The notes beneath the pieces are model-generated. The model ran no database searches. It saw only the letters and a program-made list of their open reading frames with translations, and was not told the DNA's origin. Positions 32,601 to 43,584 of a stretch of 64,000 nt of DNA are shown piece by piece. The DNA is taken from positions 372,001 through 436,000 of the forward strand of contig VDCT01000090.1 in assembly GCA_009763385.1 (NCBI GenBank), given 5' to 3'. Position 1 is the first letter of the stretch. Each line of letters starts with the position of its first letter. Source of the DNA: Coix lacryma-jobi var. lacryma-jobi. Lineage: Eukaryota > Streptophyta > Magnoliopsida > Poales > Poaceae. Both the position numbers and the translations under genes were made by a program.

Positions 32601-33808
32601 TCGATGACTGCTTGCCTAGCTAGCATGTGGTCATTGTCGAGAAGAGGTTGTCCGCGCGTACGGTACCGTCATGTTGTAGTCCGGGACTCAACAGTTGACA
32701 CCGACCGGGACAGGGTTGAAAAACCGACAGGACCTGTACTCTTGGGTTAGAGTCCCGAGGTGCTTGTTGCTGACGAAAAAACTTTAGGGACCATCCGTAT
32801 GGGGGCCTGCTGGTCAAGACTTGTAACTATTCACATACTTCGGAAAGCTCTGGCTCCGAGGAATCCTTTATTGGACCGACAACCACGCACTGGGAGTGGA
32901 GAGATGGCGGAAGTAGCATGTACCCACGTGGTCGTCGTACCTGGATAGGACTGGTGTACTGTACTTTCGGGTGGCGTAGGACCGGGCCCAATCTTGGAGG
33001 AATCGTGGTAGACGAGTTGGCATATGCAAGCTTGGGTGCGACATATGCAGTGTGGATAGGGATCCTCAGCTGAGTATTATTTATCCGGATTAACGTTGCT
33101 CCTCGGTTATGGATACTTGGTCACTGACTGTCAACGGAGAGTGGTTCTCAACTAGGAATGTTATGAAATGTAAAATGAATCAGGAACGATGAAGAATTGA
33201 GGAATACTGAATCTTTCCAAAATAAAATAAGGTTTACAAAATGCTTTTCTGCAAAATACCTGATCTTGCTTAAGCCTTACCTTGACTACCCTAAGCCTCT
33301 CATTCCTGAGTTTTCTCCCTTTTCTTTAGTCGGGTAAGTCTTGTTGAGTACCCCAGTACTCAGGGTTTGTTACTCATGCTGCAGGTATGACTGAGACCCC
33401 GATGTGTCTTGCGCCTTGCTGCATGACCATCGTCCAGGAAGAGGCCGATGAGGCCGAAGAATAGTTGTGCACCCTCAGGCTGGGTGATTATCAGTATCTT
33501 TATTTTGTCGTACTCCGCTACGTTGCCTTTGTCTATTTCTATTATCAGAACTTGGTTTGTAATAACTGCACCTTAATTTCTATTTGGAACCCTGCTTTGT
33601 AAAACTAATGTTATTTAAGTCTTCCGCTCTTTATTCTGATGTTATTTGTAAAAGTATGCAATGCTGTAACCGAATTGTGAGATGATCCTGCGGACATTGG
33701 GCACTGATGTAGCCCGGTGGCGAACAGGTCTTAATCACATGGAACATGGGTTCGGCTGTCAGAGGTTGACAGGGACACGTGGGCCATGAGATTAGGGCCG
33801 TTCCGTCA
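29682..33808 (+). repeat. Chromovirus 3' LTR
   Basis: 4.13 kb, aligned end to end with 8177-12103. Scattered substitutions and one- or two-base indels separate the two. It is 200 bases longer because of a tandem duplication (31014-31441). TATTTAA is at 30682-30688. It ends CCGTCA at 33808, where the Copia gag resumes on the other strand. Confidence 0.9.
31014..31441. repeat. About 214 bp tandem duplication specific to the 3' LTR
   Basis: The segment from GCTCGCCGCCGAGAGAGC to TTCGCCGAGCCC occurs twice (31014-31229 and 31230-31441) but once in the 5' LTR (about 9520-9730). The two copies differ by three or four bases at GACCCTT(GTT)CTGTCCC. Since both LTRs are made from one template, it arose in one LTR after insertion or reflects exchange with another element. 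Confidence 0.85.
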
Positions 33809-35204
33809 CAGCGGCTTCCTAAAAGCCTTAGCTCGAATACGCCGTTCGTGCTTGACACGGCGAAAACAAAAAATCGAATGAATGTGCATCCTTCTTGCAA
33901 AAGGTGCAATGGAAAACCGGATTGGGAGCACGAGTCCCAAAAATATGAGAAGCACCCTTATCAAGAGAAGTCCCTTGAACATCACTCGAAGAACCGGCAA
34001 GGTGAGGAGTAGCTATGAAAGAGCTATCCGAAACCTTGACACTAGTGCTAACGTCAAAAGACTCACGCGCAACACAAGATCTCAACTCCGGTTGCAAAGA
34101 TGCAAATTTAGAAATATCAACATCGGAGTTGCCAGAATTGCGTGACTCAAAAGACTTAGCACAAAGACTCTTGCATCTTTTAGCTAAAACCTCATTTTCA
34201 AACATGAGGCGATCACAAGTACCACAAGGAGCATTTTTCAGATTGTCCATCTCCTCTCTAATGCACTCGGCATATGTGGTACGCAAGAGCTCATTCTCCT
34301 TCTCAAGGTTGGCACTCATATCATTGTGCTCAACCAACTTGGTGCACATATCATCGCGTAAAACTTTCAAAGCCAACACTTCTTTTTCCAAATCAATGCA
34401 TGATGTGCACATGAAATCGGTGGAAGAAACATCACCATTCACATCAAGCAAAGAATCATGAATAGCACAAGAAGTAAGGCATGCATTTTTATTCAAAGAG
34501 CACAAGCTACAAGGCCTAGCATTTATCTCAATAATTTCAGCCCTAGCATGCTCAAGTTCATCTACACATGTGGTGTGAGTCAATTTTAGTTTATTAATTT
34601 CAGCATGTAAAGACTCACAAGAAACACATGGTAAAGAAGCTTTTGACCTAAGCAAGGCTATTTCAGATTTAGCATAAACAAGATCCTTGCGCAAGTCAAA
34701 GCATACAAGACATGGTATGGAAGCATTTGATTTCAACATTTCATTTTCAGATTCTAAGCTAGCAAGCGAAAAGCATAGCTCATCATTCTTCCTAACCATG
34801 TCACTACAAGAGGTGCAAGGTAAAGATGCTCTAGACTTCCAATGAAAAAGGCCACATTTCAACCTAGTGATGGAGCATTTCAATTTCTTGATCTTTCTAT
34901 GCAAGGTATCACAAAGCTCTTCATATCTCAGGTTATCATCACAACAAGCTTCAAATCGTTGGGACAAAATCCCAAGACTAGCGAGAAGTGTACCTTTCTT
35001 GGCCTTGCCAAGTTCACGTATACGATCCTCCGTTGAATGCTCATCATCACCTAGGATGTCCAGCAAAGCTTCCACCTCACGTTCCGCCTCAAGAGCCGCA
35101 CTCCTCCTTCTTGCCAAAGTGTCATCCTCAATTGCATGTCCAAGACTCAAACCTAAGGACAAAGACAAACTGGAAGAAGAACTTGGTGCCATTTCCAAAA
35201 GCAC
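33809..35204 (-). pseudogene. Copia gag, N-terminal part with repeated PCxxC motifs
   Basis: Read leftward from ATG 35204 (or the second ATG, MAPSSSSS, four codons on), 458 residues. A Ser-rich start is followed by a long, charged coiled-coil region. Six CxxC motifs, mostly preceded by Pro, occur near residues 130, 165, 193, 232, 266 and 327 (LPCTSC, IPCLVC, LPCVSC, RPCSLC, FMCTSC, APCGTC). A first CCHC knuckle starts HCTFCKKDAH but is broken by an extra base in an A6 run (33868-33873). The correct frame then continues CFRRVKHERRIRAKAFRKPL up to the chromovirus edge. It lies just downstream of the PBS, as gag should. Confidence 0.75.
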
Positions 35205-35320
35205 TGTTAGTGTCAGCCAAACAAAAGCTCAACACCTCGACAAACCACGTCGAAAGCCAAAACACTCTAAAAGGTCGCTTTCGCGGATTCGGAACCGGTT
35301 AAGGTAGAAAGATCCTTAAC

Positions 35321-35336
35321 TGGCTCCGATACCAAT
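35321..35336 (-). other. Copia primer binding site
   Basis: On the coding strand TTGGTATCGGAGCC follows the 5' LTR end TCCTTCA, one mismatch class away from the initiator tRNA-Met complement TGGTATCAGAGC. It fixes the orientation of the element as minus and 35337-37780 as the 5' LTR. Confidence 0.85.
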
Positions 35337-37780
35337 TGAAGGACCGAAAATGCTAAAGCAAGGCGACCAGAGGGGGGGTGAATGGGAGCCTAAAAATTTC
35401 TTTCGAAATTACGACCTCAGTCCCAACAAAATCAACCCCAAGAGCAAAGCCAAAATGCGTGATGTCCATGACCCAAGAGAATGGGTGGATGTTCCCTAGG
35501 AACACAGCGGGACACCACAAAAGCTCCCTCACCCAAATCCACGTGAGTCAACTAGTGACAGAATGGACTTTGGGTAACCTCAACCTCCCCCGAGCAACGT
35601 GAGGGGGATTCAGGCTTTTTCGCAAAACGTGAAGCCCGATTTCTATAGAGCATGAAGTCGGGAATCCAACGCAAGGAGCAGATCTCAAATCGGAGCTCAA
35701 ACGCAAAAGACACGGACAAAAATGCGTGATCACTGCACTGACCGGACTCTGAGGTGCGTCCGGTCAGTGTCGATCGGACGCGTTCGGTCACAAGAATCCC
35801 GATTCGGGAGCTCTCTGTGCTGGACCGGACTCTGTGAGGGGGTGCATCCGATCAACACAAAAACCAGCGTCCGGTCGCTACTACTCGATGAACAGTAGTA
35901 GCAGCGCGTCCGGTCCAAGCACAATAGGTGCGTCCGGTCACTAAAAAGGTCTCTGGAACCGACCGGACTCAGCACGGGGTGCGTCCGGTCGTGTCCAGGC
36001 CAGCATCCGGTCACCACGCGTGAACTGGACTACGCGTGTGTTCAACGACCGGACTCTGACTCGGTGCGTCCGGTCGCTATGAGGCAGCGTCTGGTCACCC
36101 CGAGCAGCCCTTTGTTCGTCCACCGAATCGACCCGATCTCCCTCAAATCAATAGCACTAGGGCTCAAATTTTGTGTGTGGGATCACAAGGATGTTAGTGA
36201 GCTACCCCTAAGAGATCATGGCTCGAACCTAACTCCAAATCGGTGAATCGAAGAAAACGATGAAGAACGGGCAAGAACTCGATCCCAAAACTAAATCCGA
36301 CTGATCTGTGAGTTCCTGAGGTATTAGAGAAATTCCTTCGGTAGAAAGAAGACTCTCACGAAGCTACACAAGATGGTTCAAACGGATTTGCGGATCTTCC
36401 CTCGAAACAAGAATTCTCGTGAAGATCGAAAGAGGGGAAAACGTGCAAACGCGAAGAACAAAATTGCAAGACAAATTAAAGCACGAATTTGATCCTTGGA
36501 TTCAGCTGAATGGATGATTGATTAAGCTCTCGGAGAAGGGCTACAAGCCACTCCTAGCAACACAAATCTTGGATGGCGAAAAGCTCAAGAACAAGAGCCG
36601 GTCTCTCCTCTAGCCCTAGCCTCCTTTCACCTAAACAAAATGAGAGTGACACCTACCAAGGATTCCACGGGATACAGCTGCCCTAGCAGCCCCCTCATAT
36701 ATATAGGCGCACGTCCGAAGACCAAAACGCCCTTACATTAAGCACTCAACCCAAATACCCCCCAGGGGTAAAACTGTCCAACCCTAGCAGTTTCATCCGA
36801 CGGCCACGCCCGCACATCCGGTAGCTTCGCCTCGACGCGACCTCCCTGATGTCGCCACGTGCCGTCATCGTCGACCACCGCGCCTTCTCACCGATAGCTT
36901 TGCCGCAACGCAAGCCTCTCGGTCCCGCCACGCGTCGACCGTCCTTTCGGACCAACCCCCGGGTTTGAGGCCCAAACCGGGAAACCTGCCAGCCCAGGTT
37001 TTGAGGCCCAAACCTGGCAAACCATCCACCCCGAGTTTTGAGGCCCAAACTCGGAAAACCGCGAGCCCAGGTTTTGAGGCCCAAACCTGGAAACCGTCCA
37101 ACCCGAGTTTTGAGGCCCAAACTCGGAAACCGTCGATGGTAGCTTTTTGAGGCTCAGCTACCAAACCCGCACCGTAGACGGGATGTAGTTCGCACACCCC
37201 GACCACCGGCACCGATGCCGATGCATGTCCAGCCTCCACGCCGGGCACAACGCCTTCGCCTTCCTTCTTGACTCGGCCGACGGCACTTGCGCCGCACGCA
37301 AGCCCGTGTTCGACCTCCCGCCAAGTGCCACGATGCCATCATCTTCCTCCCGACTCTGCCGATGCATCGCACATCCCCATGTGCTCTCGCTCGCCGATGC
37401 CACGTGCCAGCTACCACAGCTGGTCCTCTGGCCCTCTGGTCTGTCAGTCCAAGCCTCACGTCCACCCTTCACCGCTCTGGGTACATCGGCATGGCACGTC
37501 CGCCGCACGGCACGCCCATCCTTCACCGCTCCTGGTCCGTCGGCACGGCACGTCTCTACTTGACCTTCACCTCGCCATAGACCACTGTATCTGAGCTCAA
37601 CACCTGCACATCAACACAGCCAAGAGACACATGTTGCACACGCACACCAACACAGAAACACCACAACTCAACGCCACCGGTTAGTCATAAACATTAAGCT
37701 CATAGACGAATAATGACTCAACCTGGTAAAAGCCTCAAACCTTCCTCAACAAAATCAATCGTTCATCATATATGTTCTCA
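35337..37780 (-). repeat. Copia 5' LTR
   Basis: 2.44 kb, close to identical with 1323-3801. TATA box at 36698-36705. Carries the CCGGAC word array (about 35729-36110) and six palindromes (36957-37160). One CCGAG-type palindrome present in the 3' LTR is missing. Confidence 0.9.
36957..37160. repeat. Array of six covarying palindromes, 5' LTR copy
   Basis: Arms in order: CCGGG, CCAGG, CCGAG, CCAGG, CCGAG and GGTAGC, each with the matching complement after TTTGAGGCCCAAA. The last unit (around 37138-37163) has a TTTTTGAGGCTC centre. It lacks the unit that in the other LTR spans about 3122-3148. Confidence 0.85.
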
Positions 37781-38774
37781 CAAACACTAAGCTCACTAGA
37801 GATTAACTACTATGGCTAAGTGAATTGAACTGTAGGATAGCTAGGCACTCAAGCAATCAATCAAGTATACCACTCAATACTAATAAGTAGAATAAAGTAA
37901 TACTTGAAATGATGAACTAGAATATAGTAAGTGCTTGAGTAACAAGAGCAAAACCTGAACTGGAGATGAAGGAAGACTCTTCCCAGCTCCAGAAACCGAT
38001 CACTCGCACGCCTCTACTCTTGAGCTAACCCTTGAGCAGCGCTACCGCGAGGGCGAAGATGCCTTGCTCTACTAGCTACCTACTTGCCTAAGCTCTCTGA
38101 GCTTCTAACCTAACTCTCACTTGCTTCTCTTGCTTGTGTGTTGCTCTGGGATATGTTGATGTGTGTTGGTACGAATGAAGAGGTGCCTCCAGGGGGGTAT
38201 TTATAGCCCAAATGAGTGAGGGGGGTACTTATAGGGGGCAACCAGCCGACCTAGGGCTAACCCTAGTGGCGGGCGCCAGCCCTAGGTGGCGGCCGCCACC
38301 TCCCTCATCGTTGGATGCACCGCCTTGGCTTCAACGGCATCCAGGTGGCTGTCCAAGGCGGTTTGGAGGTCGGTTGCATGTCCTAGCAACCGCCATTCAG
38401 CCTTGATCCACGCCACTCCTCCCCGAGCCGTCCGATGCCACTGACCTAGTGACCAAGGGCCAGGATTTGGCCTTGGGGAGGTCACACGGAGCGGTGACAT
38501 GGCAGGGAGTGGCACTTGGGCCAACCCAAGTGGCGGGCGCCACCTAGGGGTGGCGAGCGCCACCCCCCTTAGGCCCATTTGGGCCCTGCTGAGTGGGCTT
38601 GGCCTCTGGTGGGTCCATATGTCCAAATTTGGTTCAAATCCTGCATTCAAATAAAATTCTATGGACATGTGGAATTCGGTTAGTTTGAAACCTATTTGAC
38701 TACATTTCATGCCTTTTTGGTGGACTTTAGGGTCAAATGTTGATGGTAAAACAGGTGTTTAAGGACCGTCAACA
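37781..38774 (-). repeat. Outer gypsy LTR, right segment with LTR start
   Basis: The right edge reads GACCGTCAACA, i.e. TGTTGACGGTCC on the minus strand, a typical Tat/Athila-type LTR start. A TATAAATA box on the minus strand (38198-38205) sits in a GC-rich stretch with inverted GGCGGGCGCC-type words. Joined to 540-1322 and the 58 bases at 63236-63293 it gives an LTR of about 1.8 kb. No purine tract adjoins 38774, which suggests this edge is the outer end of a 5' LTR rather than the inner end of a 3' LTR. Confidence 0.65.
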
Positions 38775-40094
38775 CACACGCCTGTGAACAATTACTTTCC
38801 GTAGTTTTCGTCTGTCGGATGGACGATTGTGTTATGCGCTTTTTAGTTGTAGAGATTATATCTGCATTAGAAAAGAAAATAAAAATATGAAAAACTCTAA
38901 GCCCCATGAGAACAGTTTAGTGGTGTGTTAAAACCCACAAATGTATTCTCTGTGGAGGCATAAAAAATAATACATCTACGTATTTATTTCTGCATTGCAT
39001 CATCTGTAAAAAGAAAAATCTAAAAGAGACACTATAGAGAACTGCTGAATTTCTGCTTAGTGGAAAGGAAGAACATAAATGATCTTAAGAGCTTTAGACA
39101 ACAAGACAAAGGGAAAAAATATTTATCACTAACTCTTAATCAAGTTCCACTAGTTGTGTTGCCTATTTTTAAGTTCAGCAGGAAATAAAGAAGAGAGGGA
39201 CTTAAGCCACTGCTGATGGTCTACTCATCTTCTGGGGAAAAATCACGTCACGATCCAGCTTGGGGGAGAGCACCCTCAGTTATCACGATAAGTATCGTAC
39301 CACGACTATTTTTATTATTAGTTAGTTTTAGCTACACCCAGGTCAATATATATAAAAACCCATAAAAAGATGAATAACTATTATAAAGCCAAATAAATAT
39401 AGTATATAATGAATAAATGCCTAAGTGGATATAAACTTAATTTTGCTCATGATGAAAATGATGCTCTTTCGTAATCCCTCTTAAGTGCCTAATGTTCAGC
39501 CTTAAATTTTTCCTGGAGTTTTGGACAAAGCTGTTTTGAATAAACTCTGAACCTGAAACCTGTGGATTGTAAATGCTTGATCTAAAGTCTAGATAATTGT
39601 GGGATTTGATATAAGATGGTTTGAGATGCTGTTTATCTAATTCCTAGAGATACTAGAGTTCTATTTGATATAAGATGGTTTGATATAAGATATGCTATTA
39701 ACTTCTTAAAAGCTCCAGATATATATCCATAGAAAAGAAGGAAAAATGCATCAGTGAGGAATCATAAAATAAAAGAGTGATTTGAGGGTGTCATACAGTG
39801 AAATCTCTGAGTTTTATTTTGAAAATATATAAAAACTCCAGAATGAAGGTTGATCAAAGAGTTAGAGATATAGTGCTTAACTTGATTGTTCTGTCTTTCA
39901 ATTGCTCAAGACCCAGGTGAAGGTTAAAGCTCCATAGTAAAGGTAATATGAGCAAATCAGAATAGTTAACTCTAATCTAAAGGAAGATTTTTGTTTGAAC
40001 ATATGTGTACCTTTGAGGTGTGAAAGCATAGTAGCAATTCCTGATTCATCATGACTATTTGCTAAGGGACTAGCAAAAGGTAAGCTTGGGGGAC
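38775..40094 (+). mobile_element. 3' internal region of an Athila/Tat-like element
   Basis: AT-rich, non-coding. A purine-rich CAGCTTGGGGGAGAG box lies near 39260, and AAGCTTGGGGGAC (40082-40094) directly precedes an LTR start, the usual polypurine tract of this group. This shows a plus-strand element whose 5' half is absent, cut off at the outer LTR edge. No reading frame is supported. Confidence 0.6.
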
Positions 40095-40572
40095 TGGTTG
40101 ACACTGGTTATCTATCAAAAATAAAGGATAAATAAATATAAAAAAGGCATTAATTCAATCACCAATAAAGGTTTAGGGTTTTAATTGACAATATTCCACG
40201 AGTTTTGGTGAATCGTGATTCTGCAGGGACTAAACAGGAAAACCAGCACTGATTACATCTCCTAGAAGGAAACCGACGGAAGATTATGGAACCGACACGT
40301 CAGGAATACTTCAGAAGGACCTAGAGGACACCACGAGGCGGGGCACCCCGAGAGGCCACCAGGTGGGACCGACCGGTCCCATCCTAGGACCGGTCGGTCA
40401 CCCCCTGGGCCCGACGGCCTCCGTCTTCTAGAACCTTCCTCCACCGCCTAAGAGGATGCATCTCAACCGACCTCTTCGACGTATCTTGGCCCATTAAGGC
40501 CCATGTGCACGTGGCGAAGGATTTAGTACCACATCGCTTGCTCAAGGTGGAGGGGAGGAGGCCAGGAGCCCC

Positions 40573-40580
40573 TATATAAT
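40573..40580 (+). promoter_or_regulatory. TATA box of Athila/Tat-like LTR
   Basis: TATATAAT in otherwise GC-rich sequence, followed by a pyrimidine-rich CCCCTCTCCATCATCATC tract typical of a plant transcription start. Confidence 0.5.
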
Positions 40581-40804
40581 AAACCCCAGACCCCCCTCTC
40601 CATCATCATCAAATCTCAAGTCATTAGAAGAGGAGGAGGATCAATTAGAAAACCTAATTTCGTTAGAGCCACATCAACTTAGTCATAGCTAGATAGAATT
40701 AGAATTAGAAGAGGCAAGCTTCACTTGGATTCCGGATCTAGTCGCGAGAAGGCTCGGTAAACCCAAGATCTTCTCTCTTGTATCAACATTATGGATCTAA
40801 TTAT

Positions 40805-41010
40805 GTTTCTAGTTCATAATTGTTCTACTAGTTCTTCATTGTTCTTCATTGTTCATGTCTAGTTCATCTTCTAGTTCTAGTTCATCGTCTAGTTCATCTT
40901 CTAGTTCTTAATCTAGTTCTTGTTCGTGTTCTAGTTCATACTCTAGTTCATCTATGTGTTCTAGTTCATCATACAATTCATCATTGTGTGCTAGTTCATA
41001 GTCTAGTTCA
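40805..41010. repeat. CTAGTTC simple-sequence tract
   Basis: Irregular repetition of CTAGTTC and TCATCTTCTAGTTC about twenty times, downstream of the TATA box, so probably in the R/U5 part of the LTR. Confidence 0.8.
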
Positions 41011-41939
41011 TAATAGTTTAGATATAATTGATATGACTAAGACATTAATTACTATATTCTTAATTATACTGCTTGTAGTATGCTTTGATTATATATTTGG
41101 CATAGATAGATTATCATCATGTTTATACTCATGTTCATATAGCGCTCATCTTAAAGTACAACGGGTGGGTGATAAATGTTGTGTAGGTGTGGTGCCTATA
41201 CAGTATTTATCTGCGAATGCATCCTATGTTCCGGATAGAGTGGTAGATCGCGGGTGTGATATTCCTGTTGAGTCCTTTGTATTCCACCTCCCGAATGTAG
41301 TGTTCAGTATGGCTCAGTTAACTCATGGTTTAGGGGTAACTCTGTTTGGCATCTATACTATGGAGTTGCCTCTTGAATATGAATATGGGATAACCTAGCC
41401 AATGATTGCCAAATATAATTGCACTAATCAATGTATATTATGACTTATAATTAGAATAACTTAGGAATACTTCTTTATAATGTCTATTCTAATCTGCATG
41501 CCTTGTCTAAGTTGAAATGCTCTAAGGACTATCATAGATTGATCTTTTATCATTTATAGTGTACCTCATTATTGTGACTGATCCCTGTTTAGGATAGAGG
41601 AGTGTGTTCTTGCTTTGTTCTTAATTCTCTTATCACATGTGTAGAGTAGCTCTTGTCCTTATTAATCTCACTTCATTCCTTGTGCTAAATATAAATAACG
41701 ATACTTGGAACATCTCCAGGTAAAATGCTGCTACAACGGATGTATTTATCGGTGCGCTTGCGGGTAAATATTTATCTTTAGAGTTAGTGCTATGATATAA
41801 TCACATTGCTAGTTTCATGTTGGGGATGACAAGTTGACGTTAAGTGATGCTAGTAGTGTCCCGTACACTTCTTAGTGCCTTCACTAGGTTATTGTTTATG
41901 AAGTCTATCTTAGAGTGATTCCATTAAGGAGTGTCAACA

Positions 41940-42652
41940 CAAGGCCCCAGCCAACCCTTGTCGAGGCATGGGTTGGCACTGGATGACGACGCCAAGGCCT
42001 TCATTCAGGGCGTTTCTGATACTCGACGCCTCCTGGAAGAAGAGCATCGCCGAACCGCCCGTGTCGTGGAGGAGCGAGAAGTCCTCCGCGCTCGCCTCAA
42101 CAGTGTTCTTGAACACTTAGAGGCGTCCGACGCTAGGGTCGCTAGTACACTTTCCAAATCCTTCAACTCATCATTGCAATTACCTTTGCATAACCGTTCT
42201 AATCAATCTTTTGGTAACTGTTTGTTTAAATACTTAGCCGATTTGTTCTTTGATTCGATTGAATCAGCTATCCTTTTAAAATTTAGTCTCTTTTTATCCA
42301 ATCGTGGAACTCCAACAATAGCTCGACTGGCTCCCTGGGCGGGCCACGGTGATTGCCGACTTTGTGAACGCCTGGGGAGACACCCTGAGGGTGCGCCTGG
42401 ATGACGTCGGGACGCGCATCAGGGAGCTAGCCCTTCACGCCATATGCCACGGCGCCACCTTCGCCCTCACCGGAGCTGAACTCGATCAGTGGTGCTGAGA
42501 TCTCCGGGGATTTCTCTCCCTCCGTCGGCGACAGGACGAGGGAAGATTTCAGGGAGCTGGTGGAGGAATTCCAACCTCTGGGGCTCGCCGTGACGGAGGT
42601 GTCGCACCTGGAGGACCTCCTGAACAAGCTGCATCTAGACTAGTTTTAATCT
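41940..42652 (+). pseudogene. Antisense ORF (aORF) remnant of the minus-strand Tat element
   Basis: Antisense to the gag and protease of the neighbouring element. The first exon (to about 42129) encodes a helical, Arg/Glu-rich segment (TRRLLEEEHRRTARVVEERE). An intron with a GT start and CAACAATAG end runs to about 42325. The second exon reads WGDTLRVRLDDVGTRIREL, shifts frame near 42480-42520, and ends EVSHLEDLLNKLHLD. Extra antisense genes between pol and the 3' LTR are documented for plant Tat elements; function unknown. The start is lost at the junction with the LTR ending at 41939. Confidence 0.6.
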
Positions 42653-43069
42653 CCAATGTTTCTTTTGTAAATCTGGCTCGGTGGCCGAACAAACTGAACA
42701 ACAACAAGACTACCCCTGCATCGTTAGGCTTAAATAATTCTGTTAAATATTGCTGCTTGACATCCTTTGCATTGTGGTGCTGTGTTTCCAAAACTCTTCC
42801 TTTGATTTATTTCTTTTGTTGAATGTTCTAAAGGTGATACTTCCTTAGCATCGGCTATCAACTAGATATCAAAAGATGATATATACATATCGGCTATTTT
42901 GTTGTGAAGGCGATACATTAGTATCCGCTATAAAGTCAAACAAAGCAACCTTTCACTCAAACTCTAAAAAGAAATAAACTTGACTATCACTACATCGGCC
43001 TTGGCTCGTTACAACCATGGCGCCGATGCAAATCTTCGTCAGCGGACTAATCCACCAGAAACATTTTTT
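42653..43069. other. Tat element spacer
   Basis: AT-rich DNA with repeated ATCGGCTAT-like words typical of the non-coding part of Tat elements. RT, RNase H and integrase would be expected between here and the protease but are absent, so pol is deleted. No gene seen. Confidence 0.5.
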
Positions 43070-43081
43070 GAAGCTGACTAC

Positions 43082-43584
43082 TTAAATCGGTTGTTGACTA
43101 TCGTCAATTCTCTTGAGAAAGTATTCTTCAAGAATCTTCCCGGAAAAGCACTCCATGTTATCAAAGCTCCAAACATCAGGGTCCGAGTAAGCAACACTAA
43201 CAGTTAAATCGGCTGGTACCACTTCTACAGTGTTGTCGACCCACTGGATCACATTCGGATGCATGGTAGATGGAACACAACAATTGGCGTGGATCCAATC
43301 CCTTCCAAGAAGCACACTGTAGGATCCTTTTGCATCGACCACAAAGAAGGTAGTCGCATACTTTTGCTGCCAATCGTCAACTCAACACATACAACACCTT
43401 TAGTAGTCGATATGTTACCAGCAAAGTCGGTCAACCTCATATCGATCTGAGTCAAGTCTTTTGTAGTCTTGCCAAGCTTTCTAAAGGTAGCATATGGCAT
43501 CAAATTAATGGCTGCCTCTCCATCAACTAACATCATGTTCAGAGGTCTTCCATCAACAAACCCTTTTAAATACAGAGCTTTCAA
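43082..43584 (-). pseudogene. Tat-type aspartic protease, broken
   Basis: Read leftward: LYLKGFVDGRPLNMMLVDGE has the active-site position but DGE where the plus-strand copy has DGG; then INLMPYATFRKLG, DFAGNISTTKGVV, and in another frame LLGRDWIHANCCVPSTMH. The homologous region in the other Tat element is 56700-57230. The frame break is near 43350. No RT follows. Confidence 0.75.

Larger units (their letters stand above)
8177..33808 (+). mobile_element. Ty3/gypsy chromovirus (Tekay/Del-like) with nested CACTA
   Basis: Its LTRs (8177-12103, 29682-33808) begin TGTAA and end CCGTCA. Between them are an initiator-Met-type PBS, an extra ORF with an H3-like start, gag, protease, RT, RNase H, integrase and a C-terminal chromodomain, in the normal Ty3/gypsy order. 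LTRs of about 4 kb and the chromodomain text fit the Tekay/Del clade. Gag and pol carry several frameshifts and in-frame stops, so it is inactive. It inserted into the Copia gag gene. CAGCG on the right and a decayed ACGC on the left may be the target duplication. It was later split by a CACTA element. Confidence 0.9.
1323..37780 (-). mobile_element. Copia (Sirevirus-like) retrotransposon carrying nested elements
   Basis: Two highly similar LTRs (1323-3801 and 35337-37780) flank an internal region read on the minus strand. It has an initiator-Met-type primer binding site (35321-35336), a coiled-coil gag with CCHC knuckles, and several polypurine tracts near the 3' LTR. Multiple PPTs and palindrome-rich LTRs are reported traits of Sireviruses. 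The pol gene is almost gone: only a linker relic near 6555-6800 is recognisable, so the element could not move by itself. A chromovirus is inserted in gag. The 5 bp outside the LTRs (AAGAT left, CAAAC right) do not match, so either the TSD has decayed or a rearrangement has occurred. Confidence 0.85.
40095..41939 (+). repeat. Athila/Tat-like 3' LTR
   Basis: Starts TGGTTGACACTGG after the PPT and ends GTGTCAACA, 1.85 kb. TATATAAT at 40573-40580 is followed by CCCCAGACCCCCCTCTCCATC, a plausible promoter and start region. Simple CTAGTTC repeats fill about 40805-41010. GGTGCGCTTGCGGGTAAATA near 41750 is a phrase common in LTR ends of this group. A short frame at 40988-41398 has no recognisable domain and is not called. 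Confidence 0.65.

Noticed and set aside
40988..41398. 136-residue plus-strand frame in an LTR
   Set aside because: No domain; lies between the LTR promoter and LTR end. A short leader peptide cannot be excluded but nothing supports it.
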